DNA from: Daphnia carinata
Taxonomy: Eukaryota > Arthropoda > Branchiopoda > Diplostraca > Daphniidae
Reading direction: 5' to 3'
DNA length: 64,000 bases
NCBI RefSeq assembly: GCF_022539665.2
Contig: NC_081339.1
Span: forward strand, 7,685,367 to 7,749,366
In this document: positions 1 to 14,849 of the stretch, piece by piece
How positions within the stretch are numbered: position 1 is the stretch's first letter
Layout of the letters: each line of letters starts with the position of its first letter
Made by a program: the position numbers and the translations under genes
Notes under the pieces: model-generated
What the model saw: only the letters and a program-made list of their open reading frames with translations
What the model was told of the DNA's origin: nothing
Databases searched by the model: none

Positions 1-3000
1 AAGGAATTCACGAAGGTTAACCAATGCGTGAGTTAGTCTATAATGTTTGATATGATCGATCGATCTAGACCTTTGGTCATTTTTTTTTATCTTTGGCCAA
101 GGCCGCTTATATAACCTTTTTCTTATAAGAAAAAAAAATCAAAGCTGCGCACAATTATTTTCGTTCATTTTCGTCACGTTCGGTCGATAGACATCGATGG
201 CGCAAGCGGGCGCCACGAAAAGCTTTCAAACGAAAACTATTTATCGCAGTTTAAAGATCATTGCAAAATATTCACGTTACAATTGATTATCATGCACCTT
301 GAAAAAAAAAAAAAATGAATGATTAATGGAACACTCATCGCCATATAAAAAGCACACGAGTCGACTGTAAACTATATTTCTGATTGTGATCTCTGTATAT
401 CCGAAATGCGTCTTTCACCGTTTTCATTTCCGGAATGGTTGATGACCTCGCCGCAATCGGTCAGCGTAACGACGGCGTCCAGCCATGCAACACGGCCTGT
501 CAACACAAATTGCGTCCTACGCTCTTTTGGTCAGCTCCAGCACTTTTAAGGATGAAAATATATTTTTCAAAAAAAAAAAAGAAAGAAAGAAAACAAATTG
601 TATCGAAGCGACGTCGCCATCATCGTTGCCCCCGATGGTTCGTAGCGTGGCCTGCCCCCTTCGTCTATTGTACGAATGTAGCCATCGGTGTGACATATCG
701 CGTGCGATGGTCATTGCCTCTTTTCTTATACGCTGATCGCACCCACTTACAGGTCCTTTTTTGAATTGGGGTGGCTTTCTTTACGGTTGGCAAGAGCTTG
801 AGGAAAAAAAAAAGTAAAGAGAGAGAGAAGACGTTTGTTTGTTTGCTCTCTTGTTTACTTTAATGAGAGCGAACATGATTTTGCTCTCCGAGTAATTGGT
901 CCTCGGCCATTCAGCCTTTTAGTGTTTGCGGCCATCGTTTCGTTTCTTTGATAGCCAATCATGAGTACAACCGACCTCAGCTCCAAAAGGTCTATAGGTC
1001 TAAAAAAAAAAAAAAAAAAGAAAAAAGAAAATGCCATGCACCTTGATCACTTAAACTTTCAGTGAGTTCTATATGTACTATAAAGTTCGCTTGGCTTTTA
1101 TTATTATTGGATATACTTTATGTATAGGAATGAGTTGGATGATGGCTGCGTGCATGTGCGGGCCAGAAGCAGTTTACACTGGCCGTGACTCGGCTTTAAA
1201 TGGTTTGTTTGTCTGTCTGTTCAAAGGAGAGCAGCAGCCTGTTGTGTGCGAGGAACATTTGAGAGCAGACGATAAAAATAAAAGATTAAAGAGAAATATT
1301 TACATATTACATAGTTGAAGAAACAAACAAAAAAAAAAGGGGGAAAAGATTTTGGTTAACCTTATAGCCACCTCATCGTTTGGCTCGAAATGGAGGACGG
1401 TCGATCATCACGTCGTTCAGTGTTGTAAGCGGGAACGACGCGAGGCCATGGAGGATGTGTCGTGACCTTACAAGGCGTGATTCGAATCGTCTGCCATTCA
1501 TCTTCGAATGCCTATCGCCGTTATTGTTGCTGTCGATCAAAGCCAAATGAGAACTCTCAATTCCAACTGAATGGCCTCTTTGGCTTCTCTAAAAGGGCAA
1601 AATGGGCCAACGAGAGAAAACATTGGAAGAGATTCATCACGTAAAAAAAAAAAAAAAAAAAAAAGAGCCAGAAAAATAAGAGTCGGTTTCCGGACAAACA
1701 GGCAAAAAGGCAGAATCGCCACACACACACACACACACAAACCCATTCGGATTAGGTAGAAAAAGAAAAAAAAAACAATAAGGACTTGACATCGGTAGAC
1801 AGAGATTTATCGATATAGCTTTTCTTTATACATGTACGTTTGAATGTGTGCTGTGTGTTGGCTTCCATTTGCTCGTCACATCCGCTTACGTAAGACTTAA
1901 GGCCCCCCTTTCCAACGCGCAATCGTGTATTTCTTTTTTTTTTTTCTCTCTTATAAACGATAAACTTCCTTTTGCTAGGGCTTCAGTCACGCTTTGGAAG
2001 ATTCTAATGGCCGCTGTTTCATTATCATAAATCGAACGCAAGTGGCATAAGGAGAAAAGATCTATTTTAAAAACAAAAACGAAACAGGACAAAAATCGAA
2101 TCAAAATCAAAAAACGAGGGAAAATGGAAAACAACTTGTATAGGTTAACTAGCTGTTTGATATATACGATGCACGTCTAGTACTCGGAAGAGTTATTATA
2201 GTTTAAACACACTTCGTTTTCTTTTTTTTTTTTTTTTTTTTTTTTTTAATGTGTATACGGGAAGTGTGCGGCCGTCCGAAATGTTTCGTTCTTTGATTTC
2301 CTCTGAAAATCCACTTTAGACCAGAGACCGCAGACGAGTTTACACGAACGCTTAGCGGCGCACAACCGTTTAAATCAGATGGCTTGGTGGTCTGTGTGTG
2401 TGTGTGTGTGTGCATTTCGGTGCCGAGGACACAGTTATTATTCGGCAGTCGATCGTGAGATTATATCCAGTTAACGCTTGACATGACACACACTGGGACA
2501 AATAAAACTCTTTTCTTCATCTCTTGACCCATCACTTTGAGTCGTTTATTTAAGAAATCAATTCGATATCAAACTCGAGCTGCTTCTAATTGCTTTTGTA
2601 TACAGACCCCTTTAAATACGTCCCCCCACCCCTCTTCTTTCAAAACCAGATGGGGGTGGATGTTTCAACTCGGAAACGCGTTTTTGTAATTCCCTTTAAA
2701 GGAAAAAAAAAAAAACACAAAACTCCCATCGCTGATTCACCTGAAAACGTTCCTTTGCGCCCACACAAACTTCCCTCTCTATTGTGGTGCGAGTGCCCTC
2801 ATTTCCGGCCATTAGGAACTAATCTAGTGTAACGCTCTCTACGTATATAGAAAGAAGAACAACAACTCAAGTAAACACACTACAATTTTTTTTTTCCTCT
2901 TCAAATTAAAGTGAAAAAAAAAAAAAGGAAATACTAATCCCACCCAGGGTCGTCCATCTCCATTAAAAAAAAAAAAAGAAAAAGGGAAAACCAAACTCTT

Positions 3001-3343
3001 AATTGATGACAATAGAGAGCTTGCAAAGAGTATACAGACGTTGAGGGGGGGGGGTTAGTTAGAAAGAGATGTCGTATAATGGAATTATAGTCGTATAGTA
3101 CTTATAAAACTAATGGAATCGAAATAGGACCGCACAAAGGAGTCGTTGAAATAACAAGTGAGCGCAACAGCGACTCTCTGAAGGTGCGGTGTAAAAAGAA
3201 AAAAAAAAAGAACTTAATCGCTTTACAACTTCCAGCAAACAAGAGCTGAGGCTGATGCACTTCATTTATAACGATTCGCCAGAATGGCTCGCCTTTAATT
3301 TCTTTTTTTTTTAAATTCCCATTTTTTGTTTTGTTTGTTTTCC

Positions 3344-3377
<34 letters not shown>

Positions 3378-4913
3378 CGTTTTGTTATTGTATCGACGGG
3401 TGGCAACAAACACACCAGTATATACACGTACATACAAAGAATAAATAAACCTTATTAAGATTTAATATTCAAATGGCAACTCGATGGAGCTGTAAATCTT
3501 TTTTTCTTTCCAAGTCTTTTCAATCGATTTATTTTTGCTTTTTTTTTATTCGGAGACGGGGGAATGTGGACAGGTGCGATGTGTTGACGTTTGATTTTTT
3601 TTTTTTTTTTTTTTTTTCGGCAGTTTTTTTGCAACTTGGACAGGAAGACGCCAGTCCCGAAATGCTTGCGAAACGAGACAAAGTTATGCTGTCGCAATTT
3701 TTTTTTGTTAAATATGCGAATGGTGTATTAGATCTGACATTCCCGTTATTTCCAAAGACGAATATTTCATCTAATTATTACAGTCACGAAATGCGAACGC
3801 AATCTTTACTGCATTGAATTGATTAAATTCAATGCGTAATCATCAGAGTTATAAAATTGAATTTCACAAGCGCGCTTTTTTTATTTTTTATTTTATAGTG
3901 AAATTCTATTAAACATTTGTACACAGTGAGACAGTCTGCTGAGCCTATACCTTATTATTTCAAGTTGTTTTTTTTTTTCTTTTAACATCCCATCAAAAAA
4001 AAAAAAAAAAAAAAGGTGGCAATTAAAAAGAATAAGCCAGAAATCTAAATGAAAAAATGAAAGAGTCGGCATCTTGTTAGCCTTTTCCGGCGCCGACATA
4101 GACGTTTAAAACATCATTGACACTTTCTCCGACAGATGTGTGGGCTTCTTATAGCGCCACGTATACACACACCCACACACACACACACTGAGAAAGAAAT
4201 AGAAACAAACTAAACTCTATGATGGTAATGACTCGAACACAAAATGGGACTTTCGTCTCACCGTTGTGTTTGTTATTGCCGCAGCGCCAGACTGAGATGA
4301 TGACCACCCTGTTTCTTTTCCTTTTTTTTTTTTTTTTCTTTCGCTTTTTAGCTTGTTCACACAGCCGTGTGAAACCTGCAATCATTCGTCAGGTACAATT
4401 CTCGTATATACGCGCACCCATTAAGTGAAAGATAAGCAAAAAAAATGAGCGGGTCCCCCCCTTCCACCCGCAATAGAAAAGCCGATAAGGAACACTGAAA
4501 TCAAACAACCGCGGCGAAAACAAAACAAAAAAAAAAAAATGGTTCTAAGAAAATCTCTCCCCACCCCCCACATTCGCAAAAAAAAAAAAAAAAAAATAGT
4601 AGAAAGTGAAAAAAAAAAAGATATAAAAGAAACCATTGGAAAGAGGATTTGCGTACAACTTGAGACTTTTCAGTCATTACGGGGGCGTGTAAAATTATCT
4701 GTTTTTCAAGAAAGCTAAAAAAGAAAAAAAGGGTTTAAAAAAAACAAAACAAAAAATGCAACCCCCCTTTATTCCTCCTTCATTACTTGGCCTCCCTTCT
4801 CCAGGTGTTTGCATATAGAGATGATGTGGTCGGTGGTTTTTTGGTGGCACACACACACACACAGACAGACGCACAGACAAGGAGAGTGTGGCTTTTAATG
4901 TGACGGTGTCAGT

Positions 4914-4944
<31 letters not shown>

Positions 4945-6290
4945 GTAACTAGAGAGCGCCTACGCACCATCAGACCTCCCTTGTTACTTCTCTGATTTCT
5001 CTTAAAAAAAAACACTTTTTCTTCTTCTTCTTCTTCTTCTTCTCTTTTAAGGCTTATTATTCAAAAGAGGGGCTTTTGTTGTGTACATAAGAAGACGTTT
5101 GCTGGGTATATTAAGCAAACTATGTGTGCGAGCTGGGAGAAGAAGAACGACGATGGAGGTAGCAATCATCCTTAATCGGTTGCCTCGTTTTTTTTTTTTT
5201 TTCTTCATTTTTTTTTTTTTTTTTTTAGCTGAACACATCTTCCTGTTGTTTTCTTTTTTTCATAAGAAAAATACAAAACAAAGCCACAGCCAACTTTTTT
5301 TCAGCGCCAAACTTGGGTTTTTGGTGTGCATCTCTCTTATCCCTCGCCAAGTGTCTCCTTGTAGTTAGCAGCTCCGTGGGAAGTTACAATCAGCTTGTCT
5401 TCCCCTCTTCTTTTTTTTTTTTTTTTTCGGGGGTTTGTTGTTGTTGTCTTCGGGTTATATGATAAGAAACGAGCACAGTACATTGTTATATACCTAATGC
5501 CAAAAAAAAAATAAAATAAAATAAAATAAGAAGGACATAACAGTGTCTATGTATGTAAACGAAGATATCGTGTTACTAAACCACCCGGAATAAACTTCGT
5601 TTTTTTTTTTTTTTTTTTTTTAAATTTCTTTGATCCGAATTGCGGTTGTTTTTTTTTTTTTTAGACTCTCTTGCCCTCGTCTTTTCTTTTCGAAAAAAAA
5701 AAATGAATCATTCGTTTCAATTTGAATGCGGCCAACCAAGAGACCGTACGTTCCGATGTTAATCGCACCTGCTTCGGCCGTTTCCACCAGGTTTATCTGT
5801 CATCGTACATACACAGCAATAAAACAAAAAAGAAAAACGGGAATAACTAAGAACGACTGATATAAACACAATATCAAAAGAAAAAGGGGGGGGGATGCTT
5901 ATTTTGTTCGATAAAAGAGAAAAAAAAATATCGAACTGATCAAATATTGGAAAACGTCATTCAGTGTGTACACAGGGCACAATGTTGGTCGTGTGTGCCC
6001 CGAAAATAAGCAGAGCGTATATAAAGAAAAGACAGGTGGTTATATATGATGGCAAATAGAGGGATGCCTTTTTATTTTTATTTTTTTTTTCTTATTTGAT
6101 GTATACATACGAGGACTTAATAAAAATGTGATCGACAAAAATTGATAAGAAATTTTAGACATCAGCAGAAACTCGGTATGTGTGTAACACAGAGTAAGCC
6201 GAGCGTGTCATGCCACGCTGGGCTCGCTTTGCTATGGACACTATTCTTACTAGTGTTATTTATTTTTTTTTGTGTATGTGTCGTTGTTGT

Positions 6291-6296
<6 letters not shown>

Positions 6297-6336
<40 letters not shown>
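6297..6336. repeat. (TA)20 microsatellite
   Basis: Forty bases of uninterrupted TA, preceded by a short GT stretch. Open frames crossing it read as Tyr-Ile repeats and are artefacts. Confidence 0.95.
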
Positions 6337-6342
<6 letters not shown>

Positions 6343-9300
6343 CCTGTATATATGCGGGCCGGAAATAGTTGGGAACTTATGAAGCAGTCAATGTCTTGTT
6401 TCATTTCTTTTTTGTCTTGGAAACATTTCATTCCTTCCGTTTGACAAACAACAACAACAACAACAAAAATGGCTCTCCTTCTGTTTTTTTTTTTTTTCAA
6501 TTGGAATGTTGTACGTTTATTAACGTATACATTGTTGATGATCCATTTCCGTTTTTTGCCTTCTATAGTTTATATATTTCCTCCGCCTTAGTAACATCGA
6601 TTCTGCTGTATAGGCCTGAAAACCAGCAATCCATTCGTTATAGGACTGGGAGCTGTTTCTTTCTAAACGGCTTCCCGTAATCTTTACGAGCCTTTTTTTT
6701 TTTTAAATATTTATTTTCGAATTCTTCAAAGTACAGTCATAACGCATGTTTTTTATGATTTTTTTTTTCTCAACGAGAGATATTGTCATCTGCCAAGGGC
6801 AACTGTTTTTACCTGTCGGGCCTTCTGCTCGTTTGTTGTTGTTTTTCTCGCCGTTTCATGTCTACCTTAATTAGGATGTAATGAAACGAGCAATTAGCGT
6901 CCAGGAGAGAGAGAGAGAGAGAGACAAGCCTCAAAGAAAAAAAAAGCTGAATACCTTTCAGTTTATGTTTGGTTTTTTTGTTTGTTTTTTTTCAAAGTCG
7001 TTTCCGAAGAGAGAAAAACGTCTATGAACGACGTTCTATTCACCTGGACGTCAATGACATCAGCAATAAGGAAATTAGATCAGACTGTAACTCATTTGTG
7101 GCTGCCATACATTTCTATTCAACCCCTCCTCCGCCGGCCTTTTAAACTCACATTTTCAAAGCATAAACACAAGTCAGCAGAAACATATAATAGTCAAACA
7201 TTCAGCACAACTGTTTTCGTTTTTTTTTTTCGGCAAAAACCTGTCAGAAACCAATAAAAAACAGGTCCAACTTTCGCCCTGCAGGCAACAACTCAATGCT
7301 GTGTGCTGTTTTGTTATATACGATTACAAAGTCCCTTCGATTACATGGGCCTTTTTGTCTCATTTTGTGTCGGCTCTCTGTATATTCGCTTCGATAAATA
7401 TCTCGTACCACATCATTAAGAGTATCTGCTGTAATAGGTTTTAAGTCTTCATTACGTAAGCCTCAGCTCAGTATGGGGTCCAATTTCTTTTCTCTTTTAT
7501 TTTTCCCGCTTTATAAAAATAAGAAGGCAAACGTTTCATTTTTCAATGAAATTTTGATTGCCTCTTTTTTTTTTTTTTTATTATATCGGTGCAACATCTG
7601 CTTTTTTTTTTTTTTTTTAAATGCCGAACAATTATATATCTCATGGGTATGTTTTATAAGGGATACATGACGTCACACGTATGCGCTTCTAATACTCGGC
7701 GGCGTAGCGGAAATAATAAACGGTGTAAAAAAAAAACGATGAATAGATTATATTAGACTTAGACGCACACACACAGCACAGCACACAGAACGTCTTGAAC
7801 AAACACATTTTCCCCACTTTTTTGCGTCGGAAAGAAATGAAAATGCCGCAACTCATCGCCATGCGCCATTGTTCCTTATGACTTCATGCCAGTATGCATT
7901 TTCGGTTCGAAACAGACAACATTTGTATTCTTATATTTCTCTTTTGAAAGAAGCTTTTTTTTAAATATCCATGTGAAGTAAAAAAAAAATTATGGGCACC
8001 GGGGAGCACATTTATTTTTTTTTTTTTGTCGGTATAAATGTGGCCTCGTTTTTACGACGATTATGTCCGCACTGTGTCGACGAGCCATTTCTCCTAAACT
8101 TCTTTTTCTTTCTTTTTTTTTCCCCGAATGTTTAAAATGGCGTAACGCGTTGGTAGTTGGTGTGATGCGCATATTCTCACAAGTCGTTACAAGTTACATA
8201 TAGGAAAAACGGACCGCCGTCCGCCATTCATCGGCGCATTTGTTTTTGTTTTTTTCAGATTGAGCGCGGCATATTTTCAAACGAGGCGCGTGACGTTTCG
8301 CAATCTCGGTCACCCAAACGCGTGAAACAAAAGAAGAGAGTTCTTGTACCCCCCCCCCCCCCCTTAATAATTCTTTTAAGGTGAGAAAAACAAACAAGAA
8401 TGACCACTTATCTTTAAATTATAAAAAAAAAAAACATATTCTATAATTCGTGAAAAATAGTCTGGAATTGTATCCTTGTTTATTGCGTAACACAACCTGT
8501 CACGAATATAATTCGAGACTCGAGATTTCATTTTAAACATTTTAAACAAAAACCCATACGCCCATTGTTACGTCCTCACCTGATAATTCGAATGCCGAAA
8601 AATAAAAATGTATTGAAGAAAGAAGACGTTGAAATGATAACAGTTGGGAGGGAACACGTATCACAGAGGGGGGGTGGGGGGATTGTCACAAATAAGAAAC
8701 ACACGTATATGCATAATAAAAAAAAAAAAAAAAAATCAGAACCCGCCGCTGTTGGCGGGACCACCCTACGAGTTTGTTGTGTACGCGTATACACACACAT
8801 AGACACAAGTCAACCGCGGAAATCTATCCATTTGTTATCTAATAGCAGAGCTGCGTGCAGCTTTAGAAAAAGTCATACGATCTCTTCTGGTCACAAAATT
8901 ATAGAAGGGGTATATATATATATATACACAAGGACCACCATCACTGATTCAAAATGCACCCCTCCCCCCCCTCCCCCCTCATCCTTTATATAATACCCTT
9001 GTTCATTTCAGGGGATCCATTTCGTTTTTGGCTGTCCACCAGCCGGGGCGCAAATGTGAAATCGTATCCGTTAACGTTGATCGTCGCCACCAGGGAAGCC
9101 AATTGACGATGGTCCGTGTTTATATGTAAGATTTTTTTTTTTTTTTTTGATTTTTTAACAGTTAACATGGAACAGAATGGAGTGAACGTCAAGTTAGAAA
9201 CATAGGTAGGAGGGGGGGGGGGGGAGAGATTAGGTGTCCGAAGACGGAAAGTTGGGGGATATAGCTGAGAAATCTAGATGGGAGCACGGACGGAAATGGC

Positions 9301-11040
9301 GACATGTTTGGGGGGGGGTAGCGGTTGACCCCACGAGTCACGACATGCAAACCCCCTCAACAACAAAAATTAGGAAGAAGAAGGGGGTCCCCACTTTAGA
9401 ATCCCCCTTCTCGTTATACTGTCTCGTTATTTTCCCACGCTTATAACTATCTCATGAAAAATACAAAGAAGATGGCAATCGTTCGGGAAAAAAGAAAAAA
9501 AAAGGCAAAACATTTTCCGCATCAGTTGGCCATTGATTGATACCGATGGCGATTTGACGTAATTGGTAGAGGGCAAAAAGCAGCTCGTCTTTACATTTGA
9601 CTTGCTAAAAAGGACCTTTTTTTTTTTTTTTTTCTCCCCCACTCCTCCCTGTGTGACAAATGAATAGTTTAGTGCCGTTTTAGAAAAGATAGGCAATCTC
9701 GTTGGTCTCTGTGTATAGGAGGCTTAACTACACACACACACATAAACGAAGAGGGGGGGGGGCAAACCTCCTGGTGTATTCAAATTCTTTCATTTTTATT
9801 TTTTTAAAACTCAAATATTTTTTTTTTTTTTTTTTGTTATATTCTCATTCTTCTTCTTGTTCCATAATGATGATGAATTTCTTTTGCTGTCTTTATATGC
9901 GATCAGCTTTCATTAGCATGACGGTCACGTTTTCGTTACAATATGCTGCGGCTTTCCATCAAGGTTCTTTTTCAATATTCTTTTTTTTTTTTTTCCAGGG
10001 GAGGGGGGTTGTGGTGTAATATAAATAAATATATAATTTCAAAAACAAAAATTTATATTCTCTCATTTTTATATTATTTGCTTCTCCCCCCCCCCCCCCC
10101 CTTCTGGTCTTTCCATCATCCGTTGCCGCCCATCCTTTTCTTCAAGAAACGGTTTGTACATAAAAGCTGCCGTTTTTTGCTTTTTGGAAATGCCAGGGCA
10201 AAAGAAAAGGGACGCTCCTCCTTCTCGTTCGTGAGTAATAGGTGTGTGTATATATTATAAATACGTACAAAATTCTCTATGCTCTTTTAGCTGCTGTTGG
10301 CACCAGCCAAGCGGCAGGTTTCCATTTACGCTTATTCGAAAAACGAAACAAAACACAAAATAAATAAAACGAGACGCGTACAAGACGATGATTGTATCGC
10401 CGTGTGTGTGTGTGTGTGTGTGTCATTTCTGTATATTCTATAGCTCGTCGTTTGTTTTTTTAAAAATTCGACTTTGCAAGTCTCTCCTTTCCATATCGCG
10501 TGATGATGGTTTGAACGTTGCCTTCATCGTCCCAACATTCCAGTTCTATTGAAAAATAATGAAAAAATATTTAAAATTGTGTGGGGAAAGGTTAAAAGAG
10601 AACAAAAAAGAGGGGACTCGATTCGTGACGTTATCGGACATCGAAATACACGGCTACTGGTTTCTATATATACCACGTGTCCGTGTTCCCAAATAAAGAA
10701 GGGGGCCGTTTGAGTGTCTCTTGTTCTTTCTCTCTCTTTTCGTTTTCTTCTTTTATTTCTAAAATCTCCTGATTAAATCAAAAAAAAAAAAAAAAAAATA
10801 GATTCCTCTGTGTGTGTGTGTCCTATCCATTTAAGGGCGATGAGAACCAGTTTGGTTCATAGCTACCTTTTATTATTATTTTTTTTTTTTTTTTTCCTTT
10901 TGGCTCTCCTTTTTTCTTCTTCAAAAATAAAAAAGATAGAGGCAGCATGTGTGCGTTAACTGGTTGCCATTCATCTCGCACGGCTCGTTGCCTCGGCACG
11001 CCATCCAAACTCAGCTGAAGAGTTAGCCGAGCGAAAGAAT

Positions 11041-11091
11041 AGAGAAGAAGAAAAAAAAAAGGGGGGGGGGGGGGGGGATGGGGAATTAATA

Positions 11092-11124
<33 letters not shown>
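11041..11124. repeat. Compound purine/G17/(GT)15 repeat
   Basis: A GA-rich purine stretch leads into a pure G17 run (11061-11077). After a short spacer comes (GT)15 at 11095-11124. Confidence 0.9.
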
Positions 11125-11129
<5 letters not shown>

Positions 11130-11976
11130 AGGATAGAGCCATATAGACTTATATCAGTGAGAAGCCCAGCAAACGGTCACTTGACCGCAATGATTTATAC
11201 GATCTAACTCTGCGATAATTTCCTTCCAGTTGGAGCGTTCATCATCATGCTAGTTTCTCAACTGCTTGTTTCAATTTTTTGAGAGATTTTTTTTTTCTTT
11301 TTTTCTAATCTTTCAAGAGAGAGAGAAAAAAAAAAATGAGAACAAAACAGAAAAATCCAGTTCTGAGTTTTTGAAATCATTTTTTTAAACTTATGGACAG
11401 GGCAAAACTGCGCATTTGACAAACCAACTCCTGGAAGATCCAATTTTGGACTTATTAATAATTAGTGGAGGGCGAACAAAAAACCCAAAAAAAAAAAAAA
11501 ATGGGACAGAGAAACGGTTTCAGTTGTGTGATTATCAAAGTGATTTAATTCAATGATTAGCCAACGGAGCGTCTACATCGAAAAAAAAACAAAAAAACAA
11601 CAGACCTGAAGAAGAAAGTTCAAAACCACAAAACGAGTCAGATTTTGAAACGTTGTTTTGCTACTGGGATTGACTGTTCCAGCTGACCCCATAGGTTTGT
11701 TTTTGCCCTCCGACTACTGTATTCTCTTTCAACTAAAGCAGCTGAGCGATCAACAACAACAACAACAACAAAAAAAAAAACTCATTTCTCTCTAAAATTC
11801 AATTTGAAAATACAGGTACAACTGAAGGGTGTCTTCCTTTTTCCTCGTTCTTCTTCTTGGTCGACTCTAATCTGCGTCACGAACGTGTCACCGGCTCTTC
11901 GTCTTCATTTAAGACGTGTGTATATAGAAAAAGAAAAAGAAAGAACAAGATGTTTTAAATGCGAGAGAGAGAAAAC

Positions 11977-11982
<6 letters not shown>

Positions 11983-12013
<31 letters not shown>
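11983..12013. repeat. (GA)n microsatellite
   Basis: About 31 bases of uninterrupted GA dinucleotides after a looser GA/AAAG-rich stretch. Confidence 0.9.
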
Positions 12014-12016
<3 letters not shown>

Positions 12017-12621
12017 TTGAAATAAAAGCTGGCGACCATCTTCTTCTCAAACCATCAGCTCGAGCCGATTAGCATCGTGTCAATCTGTATACAATTCATA
12101 GGCCTGCAACAATAGGGGAAAAATATTAAAAAAAATTTAAGATTTGCTTTATACACACAATCGGGTCCCCCTCCTCCTTTTCTTCAAACAAAAAATCCCG
12201 TTGACAAAACACGGAGCCTGTTGTATTCGTAGATATGAAACGCTGATGAGTGAGATGATTGAACTGACTTTTCCCACTATGCGACACACACAGAAGCTTT
12301 TTTTTTTTTTTCTTTTTGGGGGCTGTTTTGTCGCGTGTGTTTTCATTTCATTTCGTATTTTTTTTTATTTTTTTTTTGGGTCAAAATCGGAGAGACAAAC
12401 AAGAAACACCTTTCTCTCTTTAAAGAATTGTTTTTTCTTGTTTCTTTTGATAAGGACTTAATTGCTTTCGAGTAGTGCGGTAGTAAGCCTCGTATCATCG
12501 TGTGTTCCGCTCGGCCGCGCCGCTCCTTCCATTTTTTTTTTTTTTTTGTTGGGTGGCTGCCTGTTTTTATATCTTATACCTGCGAGATCCATCGAGCCTA
12601 TTTCATTTGCAACCACAAGAC

Positions 12622-12652
<31 letters not shown>

Positions 12653-14809
12653 CAAAAAAATGTATTAAATAAACCATATAACCTTCCACTTAATAACTTG
12701 AAAAAGAGCTGACAACAAAGAAAAGAATTTGAGAGATAAGAGCCTCAAGCTCTTTTTCTTATGGATATAGACAGAATAGGGAAATATGCTTATTTATGGG
12801 GCCATCACTATATATCCGCATATACGCAAACACGTTGAAGTTCTTATTTGTTTTCTAAAGCCGTGACACTTATATGTGTACATACAATGCAACTGTCTTC
12901 TTCCTTAAAGAAAGAGAGTCATTAGGTCAAAAAGATTTAGTGTATAATGTAATCTCCTTGTGTGTATAGATATATACATATATATTTTTTTTTTTTGTGG
13001 ACTGCTGTTGAAGTGCGGAAAAGCCATTGTGCGTGTGTGCCTCTCTATAAATTCATTCTGTTCTTTAAATGACTTGTGTCTATGAGAACAGCAGCGAGCC
13101 ATTATCATTATTTGGCCCTGTTGGAATGAGACAGTCTCTTTAACAGCTATCCACAGCCATCAACCCCGTTGAAGAAAAAATATAAAAAAAAATTTCGGAG
13201 CAAAAACAAATTTATGCTGACATCGTTCCATGTTTTTTTTTTTTTTTTTTGGTTTTTAAATTACCCCTCCTTCTTTTTTCTTTTTTTTTTTTATCTTTTT
13301 AAGTAAAGCAAATTTATAGCAATCTCTTGATAATAATAATAATGTTGTTTAATGGTTATTGTAAAGAGTCAAGTGTGTTGAACGAGCGTATTATAAGTAG
13401 GTTTCAAAGTTCCCACCGTTAATTCTCATTTTATTCTACCCCCCCCCCCTTCCTCCTCTCTTCTCCGTCTTGTGTCTATTTACCGTTAATTTCACGAAGC
13501 CCATTTGAAAAATGTAATAATTTTCATCGCCGAACCCGGCTCTTTTTGGGGTACATACCGAGAAGCCGCTTAACGTTCGATTGGGCGGGCAATCGACTCG
13601 AAAATTATGTCTGCCGTGAAAACGGCCGTGTACTGGAGAAAGCAAGATGAAGACAGGAAGAAGCTCTCTCTCTCTCTCTCTCTTTCTCTATCCTTGTTTT
13701 CATTGTTCAAATAGATGACGTCATTTTTTAAACGTGATTTTTTTTAAAAGGAGAAAAAAAAACATCGAGAAGCGGCGGCTCCCTTTTTTTTTTTCAGAAG
13801 CTATTATAAAATACGGGCGTGGGATTTTTACTTTTATTTAGGAATGAAAAAAAAAAAGAAACAAAATAAAAAGAATAAACTGGTAAGCACCGAAATTTCC
13901 GGACCGAGTTTTTTTTTTTTTTTTTTTTTTTTTTATGAATTACAAGTTTCCAGCCGATTAAGTTCCGACCGCTCTCTCGATGTATTAAAAAAATAAAATA
14001 AAATTGGGGTTCTATGTGATGTAAGAAAATGTGTGCACGGGCCTCTGACTGGTCGATGTATTTAGCGTGACAAAGTTTTTGTTTTTGAGTTTTTTATAGA
14101 TTGAGGGTGCGTGTTTGAATAATGGCCACTTGTGAAATAGTTTATCAGCTCACTATATAAGGAGAGGAAGCAGCAAAAAAAGAAAAAAAGAAAGAACAAT
14201 TTTTTATTGCTCCGAATATAAAAAGCAAGTGTAATAAATGCTCAAACATATCAAGCATCCTGTTTAGACTGCTTTTATTTTGGCTTGTTTTTTTTGTTTT
14301 TTTTGCTTTTTCGTTTAAATGATAAACTCCTAATGCACTAAACCCATTTCATACTCTCATTGGCTTATTATTATTTTTTTTTTTTTCTTATATTTTTATT
14401 TCTCTCTTCCTCGCATTTTTTTTTTTTTGTGTGTGTTTTTGGCGGTTCTTCTTTTTAAAACGTTAAACGGTCGGCCGCTTGTGTCCTCGTTTTACAAAAC
14501 TAGCGTTTAACTATAGCGCCCGATACATAAGTGAGCACGTCTACAACGTTTTTGCCCTCCTCAAAAAAGGAACTTTTTTATTTTTAAAAATTATTTTATG
14601 TATTTCTTTAAAAAAAAAAAGAAGACGACCAGAGCGGCGTGTTTGGTTACATTTAACCAAGAAAAGAAAAAAAAAAACTAATGGATCTAATTACGACTTA
14701 ATGAGTTTGCTTGGTTTAGGGTCTTTGATTGGTGCGGCAGCATGTTATATGAGAGTGGATGTAACAGGTGTGTGTTAGCCTTTACTGCATGGCCTTCAAA
14801 ACAAACGCG

Positions 14810-14810
<1 letters not shown>

Positions 14811-14848
<38 letters not shown>
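14811..14848. repeat. (TG)19 microsatellite
   Basis: Thirty-eight bases of uninterrupted TG. Confidence 0.95.
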
Positions 14849-14849
<1 letters not shown>
